Positions 1-5,553 of a stretch of DNA of 11,463 bases are shown here, in pieces. A program made the translations under genes and the position numbers. The DNA lies in contig CANCGR010000040.1 of the NCBI GenBank assembly GCA_947377625.1, forward strand, positions 1-11,463, given 5' to 3'. Each line of letters begins with the position of its first letter. The first letter of the stretch is position 1. The stretch comes from Gammaproteobacteria bacterium (GTDB lineage Bacteria > Pseudomonadota > Gammaproteobacteria > Pseudomonadales > Pseudohongiellaceae). Under the pieces are notes generated by a model that made no database searches, had not been told where the DNA came from, and saw nothing but the letters and a program-made list of their open reading frames with translations.

Positions 1-321
1 ATTCTGGAGCGTGGCATCAAATCGAATATAGCCAACTCAATTCTCATCAAGTTCAACCAGATCGGTTCGCTGACGGAGACATTGGCAGCCATCCGTATGG
101 CGCGCAATGCCGGTTACACCGCTGTAATTTCGCATCGTTCAGGCGAAACCGAAGATACCACGCTGGCCGATTTGGCAGTGGGCACTGCCGCCGGCCAGAT
201 CAAGACCGGCTCTTTGTGCCGCTCTGACCGCGTAGCCAAGTACAACCGCTTGCTGGTGATCGAAGAAGAATTGAATGGCAAGGCGCCCTACCGGGGTCTG
301 GCTGAGTTCAAACGTGGCTGA
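1..321 (+). CDS. eno: Enolase, C-terminal part (5' end outside window)
   Basis: Enolase (phosphopyruvate hydratase) interconverts 2-phosphoglycerate and phosphoenolpyruvate in glycolysis; in many gammaproteobacteria it is also part of the RNA degradosome. The reading frame is open from the first base and ends at TGA 319-321, giving the last 106 residues of a protein usually about 430 long. Visible family motifs are ILIKFNQIGSLTET, which carries a catalytic lysine, SHRSGETED with the substrate-binding His-Arg-Ser, and GQIKTGS with a second active-site lysine; the SDRVAKYN block and the C-terminal EEELNGKAPYRG block follow. The next gene, ftsB, starts 24 bases downstream, the usual gammaproteobacterial arrangement. 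The truncation is only the window edge. The identification is secure. Confidence 0.98.
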   Translation: MLERGIKSNIANSILIKFNQIGSLTETLAAIRMARNAGYTAVISHRSGETEDTTLADLAVGTAAGQIKTGSLCRSDRVAKYNRLLVIEEELNGKAPYRGLAEFKRG

Positions 322-345
322 CTACAGCTTGTGCGGGGTTGAATC

Positions 346-660
346 ATGAAAATCGTGCTGACAATCCTGATTGTTGTTCTGGTAGCGCTGCAGATTCGTC
401 TGTGGCGAGGCGAGGGCAGCCTGTCGGATATCGAGCGGCTCGAGCATGAGATCGCCAGCCAGACTACCACCAATGCCGGCCTTGAGCAGCGCAACAAGCG
501 GCTGCTGCAGGAAGTCAGCGACCTGAAGACCGGCCTTGATTCTGTCGAGGAGCATGCCAGAAGCGAGATGGGCCTCATCAAAAAAGGTGAAACCTACTAC
601 CTGATCGTTGACAAGAATCAGCCCCGCACCGCGATGGCAGCCGCGCCGACGGCACATTAA
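346..660 (+). CDS. ftsB: Cell division protein FtsB
   Basis: FtsB is a small bitopic inner-membrane protein that forms the FtsQ-FtsL-FtsB complex of the divisome and helps trigger septal peptidoglycan synthesis. The product is 104 residues, the usual size. Residues about 3-20 form one hydrophobic membrane segment, followed by RLWRGEGS and a heptad-like charged stretch (about 26-66) that fits the periplasmic coiled coil. The conserved segment EEHARSEMGLIKKGETYY (68-85) is the hallmark of the FtsB/DivIC family. The last 14 residues, rich in Ala, Pro and Thr, are probably a disordered tail. The ATG at 346 has a G-rich stretch (GGGG) about 9 bases upstream and lies directly behind eno, its usual partner. 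The call is firm on family motifs and context. Confidence 0.95.
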   Translation: MKIVLTILIVVLVALQIRLWRGEGSLSDIERLEHEIASQTTTNAGLEQRNKRLLQEVSDLKTGLDSVEEHARSEMGLIKKGETYYLIVDKNQPRTAMAAAPTAH

Positions 661-664
661 GCGC

Positions 665-1390
665 ATGAGCGAGCGGGTGTCAGCAGGCACAAGGTTTCAT
701 CTGGTGTTGCCTGCGGCGGGCAGCGGTCAGCGCATGAGCGCAGACAGACCCAAGCAATATCTGGAAATTGCTGGTCGCACGTTGCTGCAGCACACACTGG
801 AACGCTTGGGTGCGATGGATTGCTTCAGCAGCATAGTGCTGGTGCTTGCTCCTGATGATCCTTGGTGGCCCGACATCGAGTCACAGTTGGCGTCGGCTCT
901 GCAAAAAAAAATCCTGGTAGTAGACGGTGGTGCTGAACGCTGCGATTCAGTTCGCAGTGGTTTGCTGGCTCTGCAAGCCAAAGCGGGCTCCAACGATTTT
1001 GTACTGGTGCATGATGTGGTACGTCCCTGTGTGCGCCAGAGTGATGTCCGGCTGTTAATGGATGCGTTGAGTGATGAAGTAGCCGGTGGCTTATTGGCAA
1101 CGCCGCTGCGCGATACGCTCAAGCGTGCTGATGACGCAGGCAGGGTTGCCATGACCGTCGACCGCGCCCGCTTATGGTGTGCAGCGACGCCACAAATGTT
1201 TCGTTACCACATTCTGCGGCAGGCCCTCGAAAAAGTTTCAGTTGAAAATCGCAAAGTGACTGATGAAGCCGAAGCAGTGGAAGCGTTGGGTTACCAGGTC
1301 AAGCTGGTGCAAGGGCGTGCAGACAATATCAAGATTACTTATCCGGATGACTTGCCGCTGGCGGCATTGATTCTGGGAGCGATGGACTGA
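665..1390 (+). CDS. ispD: 2-C-methyl-D-erythritol 4-phosphate cytidylyltransferase IspD
   Basis: IspD transfers CMP from CTP to methylerythritol 4-phosphate, the third step of the MEP pathway to isoprenoid precursors; it is cytosolic. From ATG 665 the product is 241 residues (family about 230-240). The nucleotide-binding loop LPAAGSGQRM (15-24) and PKQYLEIAG (29-37) hold the expected Arg23 and Lys30. VHDVVRPCV (115-123) replaces the commoner HDAARP. TVDRARLWCAATPQMF, VTDEAEAVEALG and NIKITYPDDL (221-230) complete the family signature. An in-frame ATG at 608 would overlap ftsB by 53 bases and add 19 non-homologous residues, so 665, four bases after the ftsB stop, is preferred; its Shine-Dalgarno match is poor, suggesting coupling to ftsB. 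A run of nine A (903-911) lies inside the gene. It abuts ispF with no gap. Confidence 0.95.
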   Translation: MSERVSAGTRFHLVLPAAGSGQRMSADRPKQYLEIAGRTLLQHTLERLGAMDCFSSIVLVLAPDDPWWPDIESQLASALQKKILVVDGGAERCDSVRSGLLALQAKAGSNDFVLVHDVVRPCVRQSDVRLLMDALSDEVAGGLLATPLRDTLKRADDAGRVAMTVDRARLWCAATPQMFRYHILRQALEKVSVENRKVTDEAEAVEALGYQVKLVQGRADNIKITYPDDLPLAALILGAMD

Positions 1391-1891
1391 ATGCAATTTC
1401 GTATTGGCAATGGTTTTGACGTGCATCGCTTTGCTGACTCCCAGGAGCCAGGTGCAACGATCACGATTGGTGGTGTGGCGATTGCCAGCAAGCGCCGCTT
1501 GCTCGCCCATTCTGATGGCGATGTGCTCACGCATGCGCTGTGTGATGCGCTGCTGGGAGCTTTGGCGTTGGGCGACATCGGGCGTCATTTTCCGGATTCA
1601 GATCCGCAATACCGTGACATCAGCAGCTTGTTGCTGCTGCAACATGTAATGAAGCTTGTGAAGGAAAAAGCCTGGGTAATTGCCAATGTCGATCTCACAC
1701 TTGTCGCACAGGAGCCACGTTTTGCTCCGCATGAAGTGGCGATTCGTACCAGTCTGGCCAATGCACTTGGCATCGGGATTGATCAGGTCAGCGTAAAAGC
1801 CACCACCACAGAAGGCTTGGGTTTTACTGGTCGCAAAGAAGGTATTGCCTGTCAGGCGGTGGTGTTACTACAAAGGCAAAGTGCTGCATGA
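1391..1891 (+). CDS. ispF: 2-C-methyl-D-erythritol 2,4-cyclodiphosphate synthase IspF
   Basis: IspF converts CDP-methylerythritol 2-phosphate to the cyclic diphosphate MEcPP with release of CMP; it works as a trimer with a divalent metal in each active site. The 166-residue product is slightly longer than the usual 156-160. The N-terminal motif GNGFDVHRF holds metal ligands Asp10 and His12, and AHSDGDVLTHALCDALLGA supplies His48, the third ligand. LGDIGRHFPDSD and the terminal TTTEGLGFTGRKEGIACQA complete the active site and the family signature. The ATG follows the ispD stop directly (TGAATG) with GGGAG about 11 bases upstream inside ispD. The ispD-ispF pairing is widespread and places consecutive-type MEP enzymes under one transcript. 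The 3' end overlaps truD by four bases. Confidence 0.97.
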   Translation: MQFRIGNGFDVHRFADSQEPGATITIGGVAIASKRRLLAHSDGDVLTHALCDALLGALALGDIGRHFPDSDPQYRDISSLLLLQHVMKLVKEKAWVIANVDLTLVAQEPRFAPHEVAIRTSLANALGIGIDQVSVKATTTEGLGFTGRKEGIACQAVVLLQRQSAA

Positions 1892-2937
1892 ATTGGCAAA
1901 ACGAAATTGCCGGTTTGCATCATGCGCATGGAGAACCGGTGCTGCGTGGCATATTCAAACAATTCCCGGAAGATTTTCAGGTTGAAGAAGAATTGGGCTT
2001 TCAGCCGGATGGTGCCGGTGAGCATGAATTTTTGTTCATCGAAAAAAGCGGCCTCACCACGACACAAGTGCAAATGGAATTGGCGCGTTGTTATCGTTTG
2101 CCGGTACAACGGGTCAGTTTTTCCGGCATGAAAGACAAGCAAGCGTTGACGCGGCAGTGGTTCAGTGTGCATCAAGGCTCCAGCAAACCGCTCGTGCAGG
2201 CAGAGGTGGTGGTGGCTGGCGTCAAAGTGCTGCAGCGCTGCCGTAACAGTCGTAAATTGCAGCGTGGCTCACACAAGGCCAACCGTTTTGTGGTGACGGT
2301 GCGTGAATGCAGCGAAGCAGCAATCAATGGCGACTGGCAGCAACGCATGCAGCAAATTCGCCAGCGTGGTGTGCCCAATTATTTCGGGCAACAACGCTTT
2401 GGTTGGGGGGCGGATAATCTTGTCCAGGCTGTGCGCTGGTTCACCGGTGAAGATGCGCCTCCCAAATCCCGTACTCGCCGCAGCATGTTGCTGTCCTCAG
2501 CCCGCAGCCTGGTTTTCAATGCGGTACTTTCCGAGCGGGTTAGTGATAGCAGCTGGGACAAGATACTGCCGGGAGAATTGGTGGCGCTAAGTGGGACATC
2601 CAGTACCTTTGCTGGTAGTCAGGCAACGCCGCAAGAACTACAGCAGCGTTTGGACGCGTTTGACATCCATCCTACCGGGCCGCTGTGGGGCGCAGGTGAG
2701 TCGCGCACGGGTGAGCAGGTCGCAGAGCTGGAAACGGCTGTGGCAAGTCGTTTTACGGAATTGACTACCGCTCTGGTACACCATGGTCTGCAGCAGGAGC
2801 GACGCGCTTTGCGCTTGCAGGTGCCAGAACTTGAAGCTGATTTGAACGCGGGTGTTCTGGTATTGTCATTCAGACTGACGCGAGGAGCTTATGCGACTTC
2901 CGTTTTACGCGAATTTTTGCATTTGGAGAGTCAATGA
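1888..2937 (+). CDS. truD: tRNA pseudouridine(13) synthase TruD
   Basis: TruD isomerises uridine 13 of tRNA-Glu to pseudouridine. The product is 349 residues, the same as the E. coli protein. The catalytic motif SGMKDKQALTRQWFSV places the active-site aspartate at residue 83. LQRGSHKANRF (125-134 region) and GVPNYFGQQRFG (161-172) are the diagnostic TruD blocks, the second opening the TruD insertion domain. The C-terminal GAYATSVLREFLHL is the family's closing motif. The start ATG overlaps the ispF stop as ATGA (1888-1891), and the end overlaps surE in the same manner, so translation is probably coupled through all three. The ispF-truD-surE order is standard in gammaproteobacteria. I see nothing truncated or unusual. 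Confidence 0.97.
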   Translation: MNWQNEIAGLHHAHGEPVLRGIFKQFPEDFQVEEELGFQPDGAGEHEFLFIEKSGLTTTQVQMELARCYRLPVQRVSFSGMKDKQALTRQWFSVHQGSSKPLVQAEVVVAGVKVLQRCRNSRKLQRGSHKANRFVVTVRECSEAAINGDWQQRMQQIRQRGVPNYFGQQRFGWGADNLVQAVRWFTGEDAPPKSRTRRSMLLSSARSLVFNAVLSERVSDSSWDKILPGELVALSGTSSTFAGSQATPQELQQRLDAFDIHPTGPLWGAGESRTGEQVAELETAVASRFTELTTALVHHGLQQERRALRLQVPELEADLNAGVLVLSFRLTRGAYATSVLREFLHLESQ

Positions 2938-3725
2938 GTCTGCTTTTGTCCAACGATGATGGTGTTCATGCCCCGGGCTTGCAGGCCTTGGTGCAGGCTG
3001 TCGATGCCGCCGGCTTGATCTTCACTGTCGTGGCGCCGGATCGTGACCGTTCCGGAGTAAGTAACTGTCTTACCCTGGATCGTCCGCTGCAGGCTGTGCG
3101 TCTGGACAATCGTCATATTTCGGTCGATGGCACGCCTACCGACTGTATTCATCTGGGTACCTCTGGCTTGTTTCTGCCCGAGCCCGAACGGGTGGTGTCA
3201 GGCATTAATTTTGGCGCCAATCTCGGCGACGATGTGTTGTATTCGGGTACGGTAGCAGCAGCAATGGAAGGACGGTTTCTTGCCAAGCCGGCGTTGGCGG
3301 TTTCATTGGCAGTCACCGATTATGAGGGGGCCATCGTCAAACGTTTTCAGGCAGCCGCCACCATTACGTTGTGGCTGTTGCAGCAGGTCGATCTTTTGCC
3401 TTTGCCGCCGCGTACCGTACTCAATGTGAACATTCCGGATTTGCCGCTGTCAGCCATCAAGGGGCTGAGAATGACGATATTGGGTCAGCGTCTCAAAGGC
3501 GAGAATCCCATCGCCACATCCAATCCGCGCGGCAAAACCTTGTACTGGATTGGCAGGGCAGGCGGCCCGGTGGCGCGCGAGCCCGGCACCGATTTTCATG
3601 CGGTTGAAGAAGGGTTTGTGTCGGTGACGCCCATTCATGCAGATATGCACAGTGCGCAAGCCATGCAGATGGCTACAACCGCCTTTGCCTTGCTCAGCCA
3701 GGCTTTCGGAAGCAGACGTTCATGA
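2934..3725 (+). CDS. surE: 5'/3'-nucleotidase (survival protein) SurE
   Basis: SurE is a divalent-metal-dependent phosphatase acting on nucleoside monophosphates and short polyphosphates; it was named from a stationary-phase survival phenotype linked with pcm. The product is 263 residues (typically 250-260). The metal-binding set is complete: LLSNDDG gives Asp8 and Asp9, APDRDRSG gives Ser40, and VVSGINFGANLGDDVLYSGTV supplies Asn92. VDGTPTDCIHLG and the C-terminal VSVTPIHADMHS also match the family. The ATG sits in an ATGA overlap with truD and has GGAG (2925-2928) five bases upstream. The far end overlaps pcm, the usual partner. The call is firm; the physiological substrate here is unknown. 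Confidence 0.97.
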   Translation: MSLLLSNDDGVHAPGLQALVQAVDAAGLIFTVVAPDRDRSGVSNCLTLDRPLQAVRLDNRHISVDGTPTDCIHLGTSGLFLPEPERVVSGINFGANLGDDVLYSGTVAAAMEGRFLAKPALAVSLAVTDYEGAIVKRFQAAATITLWLLQQVDLLPLPPRTVLNVNIPDLPLSAIKGLRMTILGQRLKGENPIATSNPRGKTLYWIGRAGGPVAREPGTDFHAVEEGFVSVTPIHADMHSAQAMQMATTAFALLSQAFGSRRS

Positions 3726-4393
3726 GCAGCAGTCGGCTTCATCAAGGCATAGGGATGACCTCCCAGCGCACCAAGGAGCGCATGGTGCAGCGCTTGGGTG
3801 ATCAGGGCATCTCCAATCTGCGGGTACTGGAAGCCATGCTGCACGTGCCACGCCATCTGTTCGTAGATGAGGCCTTCGCCCAGCGCGCCTACGAGGACGC
3901 TTCGTTGCCAATTGCTTTTAATCAGACCATTTCCCAGCCCTTGATTGTGGCCAGGATGACCGAGATTCTGGTTAATGCACTGCCTGACTACACGCCAAGA
4001 ATTCTGGAAATCGGCACTGGCTGTGGTTATCAGACCGCGATTCTTGCCCGCTTGTTCGCTCATGTGTACAGCATTGAACGTATCGCGGGGTTGCTGGAGA
4101 AAACCAAGACCAGGTTGTCAGGGCTCGGTATTGCCAATTTATCGGTGAAATGTGCCGATGGCAGTTTTGGCTGGTCCCAGCACTCACCATTTGACGGCAT
4201 TCTCATCACTGCGGCAGCACCTGAAGTGCCGCCGGCCTTGGTCAAACAGCTGTCAGATGGGGGAGTTTTGGTGGTGCCGGAGGGGGTCAAACAGCAGGTT
4301 TTGCGGGTTTATCGCAAGATTGGTAATTCGCTGGAAGTGCAGAATCTGGAACCGGTCCGTTTTGTGCCCTTACTGGGTGGCATAGAGCGCTAG
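3722..4393 (+). CDS. pcm: Protein-L-isoaspartate O-methyltransferase
   Basis: Pcm uses S-adenosylmethionine to methylate isoaspartyl residues in aged proteins, starting their repair to normal aspartyl residues. The 223-residue product is close to the family's usual 205-225. AYEDASLPIAFNQTISQP (56-73) is the conserved substrate-side block, ILEIGTGCGYQTAILARL (94-111) is the SAM-binding motif I, and DGILITAAAPEVP plus VPEGVKQQVLRVYRK and RFVPLLGG finish the signature. ATG 3722 overlaps the surE stop (ATGA), favouring coupled translation; an in-frame ATG at 3755 with AAGG upstream is an alternative start that would remove 11 poorly conserved residues. In many relatives nlpD and rpoS follow; here the gene ends the operon and yceD follows after 109 bases. 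Confidence 0.96.
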   Translation: MSSSRLHQGIGMTSQRTKERMVQRLGDQGISNLRVLEAMLHVPRHLFVDEAFAQRAYEDASLPIAFNQTISQPLIVARMTEILVNALPDYTPRILEIGTGCGYQTAILARLFAHVYSIERIAGLLEKTKTRLSGLGIANLSVKCADGSFGWSQHSPFDGILITAAAPEVPPALVKQLSDGGVLVVPEGVKQQVLRVYRKIGNSLEVQNLEPVRFVPLLGGIER

Positions 4394-4465
4394 TTGCCAG
4401 TGGGTCAGACTCTCCAAATTTAACGATAAATCAAACAGTTCCACTGATTCGAATGCAAATAGATT

Positions 4466-4503
4466 TTGACAGCAGGAGGCTCGATCTCTATCATGCGCGC
4501 CCA
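4466..4503 (+). promoter_or_regulatory. Near-consensus sigma70 promoter for yceD-rpmF
   Basis: A perfect -35 hexamer TTGACA (4466-4471) is followed by a 17-base spacer and a -10 hexamer TATCAT (4489-4494, five of six consensus). The usual start distance predicts transcription beginning about 4500-4503, and the first purine is A4503, the A of the yceD ATG. The eight bases between (GCGCGCCC) are all G or C, the type of discriminator associated in E. coli with ppGpp/DksA-sensitive promoters. An AGGAGG (4474-4479) lies inside the spacer, so it cannot be a ribosome-binding site for this transcript. It is read by eye and not tested. Confidence 0.6.
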
Positions 4504-5132
4504 TGTTGTCGGACCACTTTCCAGAACGTGTAGATGCAGCCAAGTTGTTCGCACGCTTTGGCCGCATTGAAGCAGCTTTACCACTCACACGATTCACTCG
4601 GCTTGTGCCCTATCTGGCTGGCACCGAGGGTCTGGTGCAAGTGAATCTGCAATTTGGCTTGGATGCTGAAGGGCGCAAGTTGCTGACGGGTTCCATTGCT
4701 GCAAGTCTTGAGCTGGTTTGCCAGCGCTGCCTGAAAGGCATGAAGCAGTCAGTAACCAGTGAGCTTTCGTTGCTGGTTTTTGCCAATCAGGGCGAGCTGG
4801 AACAACAAATGAGTGCGCAGGCCCAGGAAAGCCTGGAGCAGGATGTGCTTCTGCTGGATGAAATGCAGCCGGCCAGTGAGGCAGCTGACAGTGAGTCCGA
4901 CAAGACGTCGGACCAAAGTGGTCAGGAACTGGATGTAATTGCGGTGGTCGAGGACGAGCTGATTCTCAGTTTGCCTTTGGCGCCGATGCATGAAGACGTC
5001 GACTATGTTGACTGTAGCAAGGCTTGGGCACAAATTCGTGATCAGGAGCCGCAGGAAGACAGACAAGGCTTGGATAGCGTGGGCTCTAGTCCGTTTGCTA
5101 TGCTGGCTAAACTGAAAAAAGATAAAACTTAG
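4503..5132 (+). CDS. yceD: YceD/DUF177 family protein (large-ribosomal-subunit RNA accumulation)
   Basis: This family is encoded next to rpmF in most bacteria and is implicated in 23S rRNA processing or accumulation; the biochemical activity is not settled. The product is 209 residues against about 173 in E. coli. The signature ELVCQRCLKGM gives the Cys73-x-x-Cys76 pair, and VVEDELILSLPLAPMHE followed later by SSPFAMLAKLKKDK is the conserved C-terminal half. Extra length comes from an acidic, low-complexity stretch at about residues 95-145, rich in Glu, Gln, Asp and Ser. The N-terminus MLSDHFPERVDAAKL resembles pseudomonad YceD starts, supporting ATG 4503. No Shine-Dalgarno lies at normal distance: the nearest AGGAGG is 23 bases away and falls within a promoter spacer. 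An ATG at 4493 is in another frame and gives only 25 codons. Confidence 0.9.
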   Translation: MLSDHFPERVDAAKLFARFGRIEAALPLTRFTRLVPYLAGTEGLVQVNLQFGLDAEGRKLLTGSIAASLELVCQRCLKGMKQSVTSELSLLVFANQGELEQQMSAQAQESLEQDVLLLDEMQPASEAADSESDKTSDQSGQELDVIAVVEDELILSLPLAPMHEDVDYVDCSKAWAQIRDQEPQEDRQGLDSVGSSPFAMLAKLKKDKT

Positions 5133-5167
5133 CAGCTGTTTGAAGCTGTTAAGTAAAGCATGACGGT

Positions 5168-5173
5168 TATAAT
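5168..5173 (+). promoter_or_regulatory. Possible -10 element of an rpmF promoter in an AT-rich spacer
   Basis: The 129 bases between yceD and rpmF are strikingly AT-rich compared with the rest of the window. A perfect TATAAT stands at 5168-5173, but no good -35 hexamer is found 15-19 bases upstream (GCTGTT at 17). It could be a weak or activator-dependent internal promoter for rpmF, or chance in AT-rich DNA. A heptamer direct repeat AGCTGTT (5134-5140 and 5144-5150) overlaps the place where the -35 element would be. Confidence 0.3.
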
Positions 5174-5215
5174 TAGCTTTAGATTTTCTATATAACTGAT
5201 TGAAAATTGGTAATA

Positions 5216-5239
5216 ATTTATCTGCAAATTTATCTGCAA
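5216..5239 (+). repeat. Perfect 12-bp tandem duplication in the rpmF leader
   Basis: The unit ATTTATCTGCAA occurs twice head to tail with no mismatch (5216-5227 and 5228-5239). The downstream sequence GCAGATA (5243-5249) is the reverse complement of TATCTGC contained in both copies, so the duplication supplies two alternative 5' arms for one 3' arm. Confidence 0.9.
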
Positions 5240-5253
5240 CAGGCAGATAGGAG
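5219..5253 (+). promoter_or_regulatory. Candidate RNA hairpin overlapping the rpmF ribosome-binding site
   Basis: TATCTGC (5231-5237) can pair with GCAGATA (5243-5249) around a five-base loop AACAG; two U-G wobbles (5230 with 5250, 5229 with 5251) would extend the stem into the AGGAG Shine-Dalgarno (5249-5253). The upstream copy (5219-5225) can pair with the same arm using a 17-base loop. This could tune rpmF translation. The complementarity is seen directly; the regulatory role is inference. Confidence 0.4.
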
Positions 5254-5261
5254 CAACGGCA

Positions 5262-5441
5262 ATGGCAGTTCAACAAAACAGAAAAACCCGATCCAAGCGC
5301 GACATGCGCAGATCCCATGATGCGTTGACCGCATCAACCGTATCCACCGACAGCGAAACTGGCGAGCGTCATCGTCGCCATCACATGACTGCCGACGGTG
5401 TTTACCGTGGCCGTCAGATCGTTCAGCTCAAGAAAGACTGA
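5262..5441 (+). CDS. rpmF: 50S ribosomal protein L32 (bL32)
   Basis: bL32 is a small basic protein of the large ribosomal subunit near the peptidyl transferase region. The gene encodes 59 residues. It opens with MAVQQNRKTRSKRDMRRSHD, nearly identical to the E. coli start, and continues through ALTA, a variable stretch, GERHRRHHMTADGVYRGR and a lysine-rich tail (QIVQLKKD). As in E. coli L32, no zinc-binding cysteines are present. The ATG at 5262 has AGGAG (5249-5253) eight bases upstream. The gene lies downstream of yceD, its near-universal neighbour, but is separated by 129 AT-rich bases that hold a tandem repeat and possible hairpin. plsX normally follows; here a terminator does. Confidence 0.97.
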   Translation: MAVQQNRKTRSKRDMRRSHDALTASTVSTDSETGERHRRHHMTADGVYRGRQIVQLKKD

Positions 5442-5447
5442 AAACTC

Positions 5448-5477
5448 GTTGTGTCCTGCTTGGCGCGGAGACACAGC
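5448..5477 (+). other. Short inverted repeat downstream of rpmF
   Basis: TGTGTC (5450-5455) pairs with GACACA (5470-5475); one G-C and one wobble pair extend it to eight base pairs, with a 14-base loop. There is no T-run, so it is not a terminator alone, but it lies just before the terminator palindrome and might protect the transcript's 3' end. Confidence 0.4.
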
Positions 5478-5480
5478 ATG

Positions 5481-5510
5481 CAAAAAACAGCTCAATTGAG
5501 CTGTTTTTTG
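5481..5510 (+). terminator. Rho-independent terminator after rpmF (perfect palindrome, possibly bidirectional)
   Basis: A 30-base perfect palindrome is built from the arm AAAAAACAGCTCAA (5482-5495) and its exact reverse complement (5496-5509), flanked by C and G. The RNA forms a CAGCTC/GAGCTG-core stem preceded by an A-tract and followed by a U-tract, continued by GTTTTG. Because both sides carry A/T tracts it could stop transcription from either direction. It separates yceD-rpmF from the fab genes. Confidence 0.9.
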
Positions 5511-5524
5511 TTTTGTCTTATCAC
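5496..5524 (+). promoter_or_regulatory. Weak candidate promoter for fabD overlapping the terminator
   Basis: TTGAGC (5496-5501) and TATCAC (5519-5524) are separated by 17 bases, each matching consensus at four of six positions. The predicted start near 5531 would leave a leader of about 23 bases before fabD. Because the terminator isolates fabD from upstream transcription, some promoter close by is expected, but this particular one is only a guess. Confidence 0.3.
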
Positions 5525-5553
5525 GATTTCACTTACTCAGTACCTCTAGCACT

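Noticed and set aside
608..664. Longer ispD start overlapping ftsB
   Set aside because: The added residues are the out-of-frame reading of the ftsB tail and do not match IspD; ATG 665 gives the normal length.
4370..4405. Possible terminator after pcm (TGGCA/TGCCA inverted repeat around the stop codon)
   Set aside because: The stem is short and bulged and no T-run follows; I cannot support a terminator, so the first operon may end elsewhere or read into yceD.
4493..4570. 25-codon upstream ORF overlapping the yceD start, with AGGAGG 13 bases before it
   Set aside because: Its ATG lies inside the -10 region of the strong promoter, so it would not be on that transcript; the peptide has no recognisable features. 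It would matter only if transcription starts further upstream.
4749..5318. 189-codon open frame on the minus strand over the end of yceD and into rpmF
   Set aside because: It overlaps two well-supported + strand genes and the AT-rich spacer, shows no recognisable domain, and reads as the complement of their codons.
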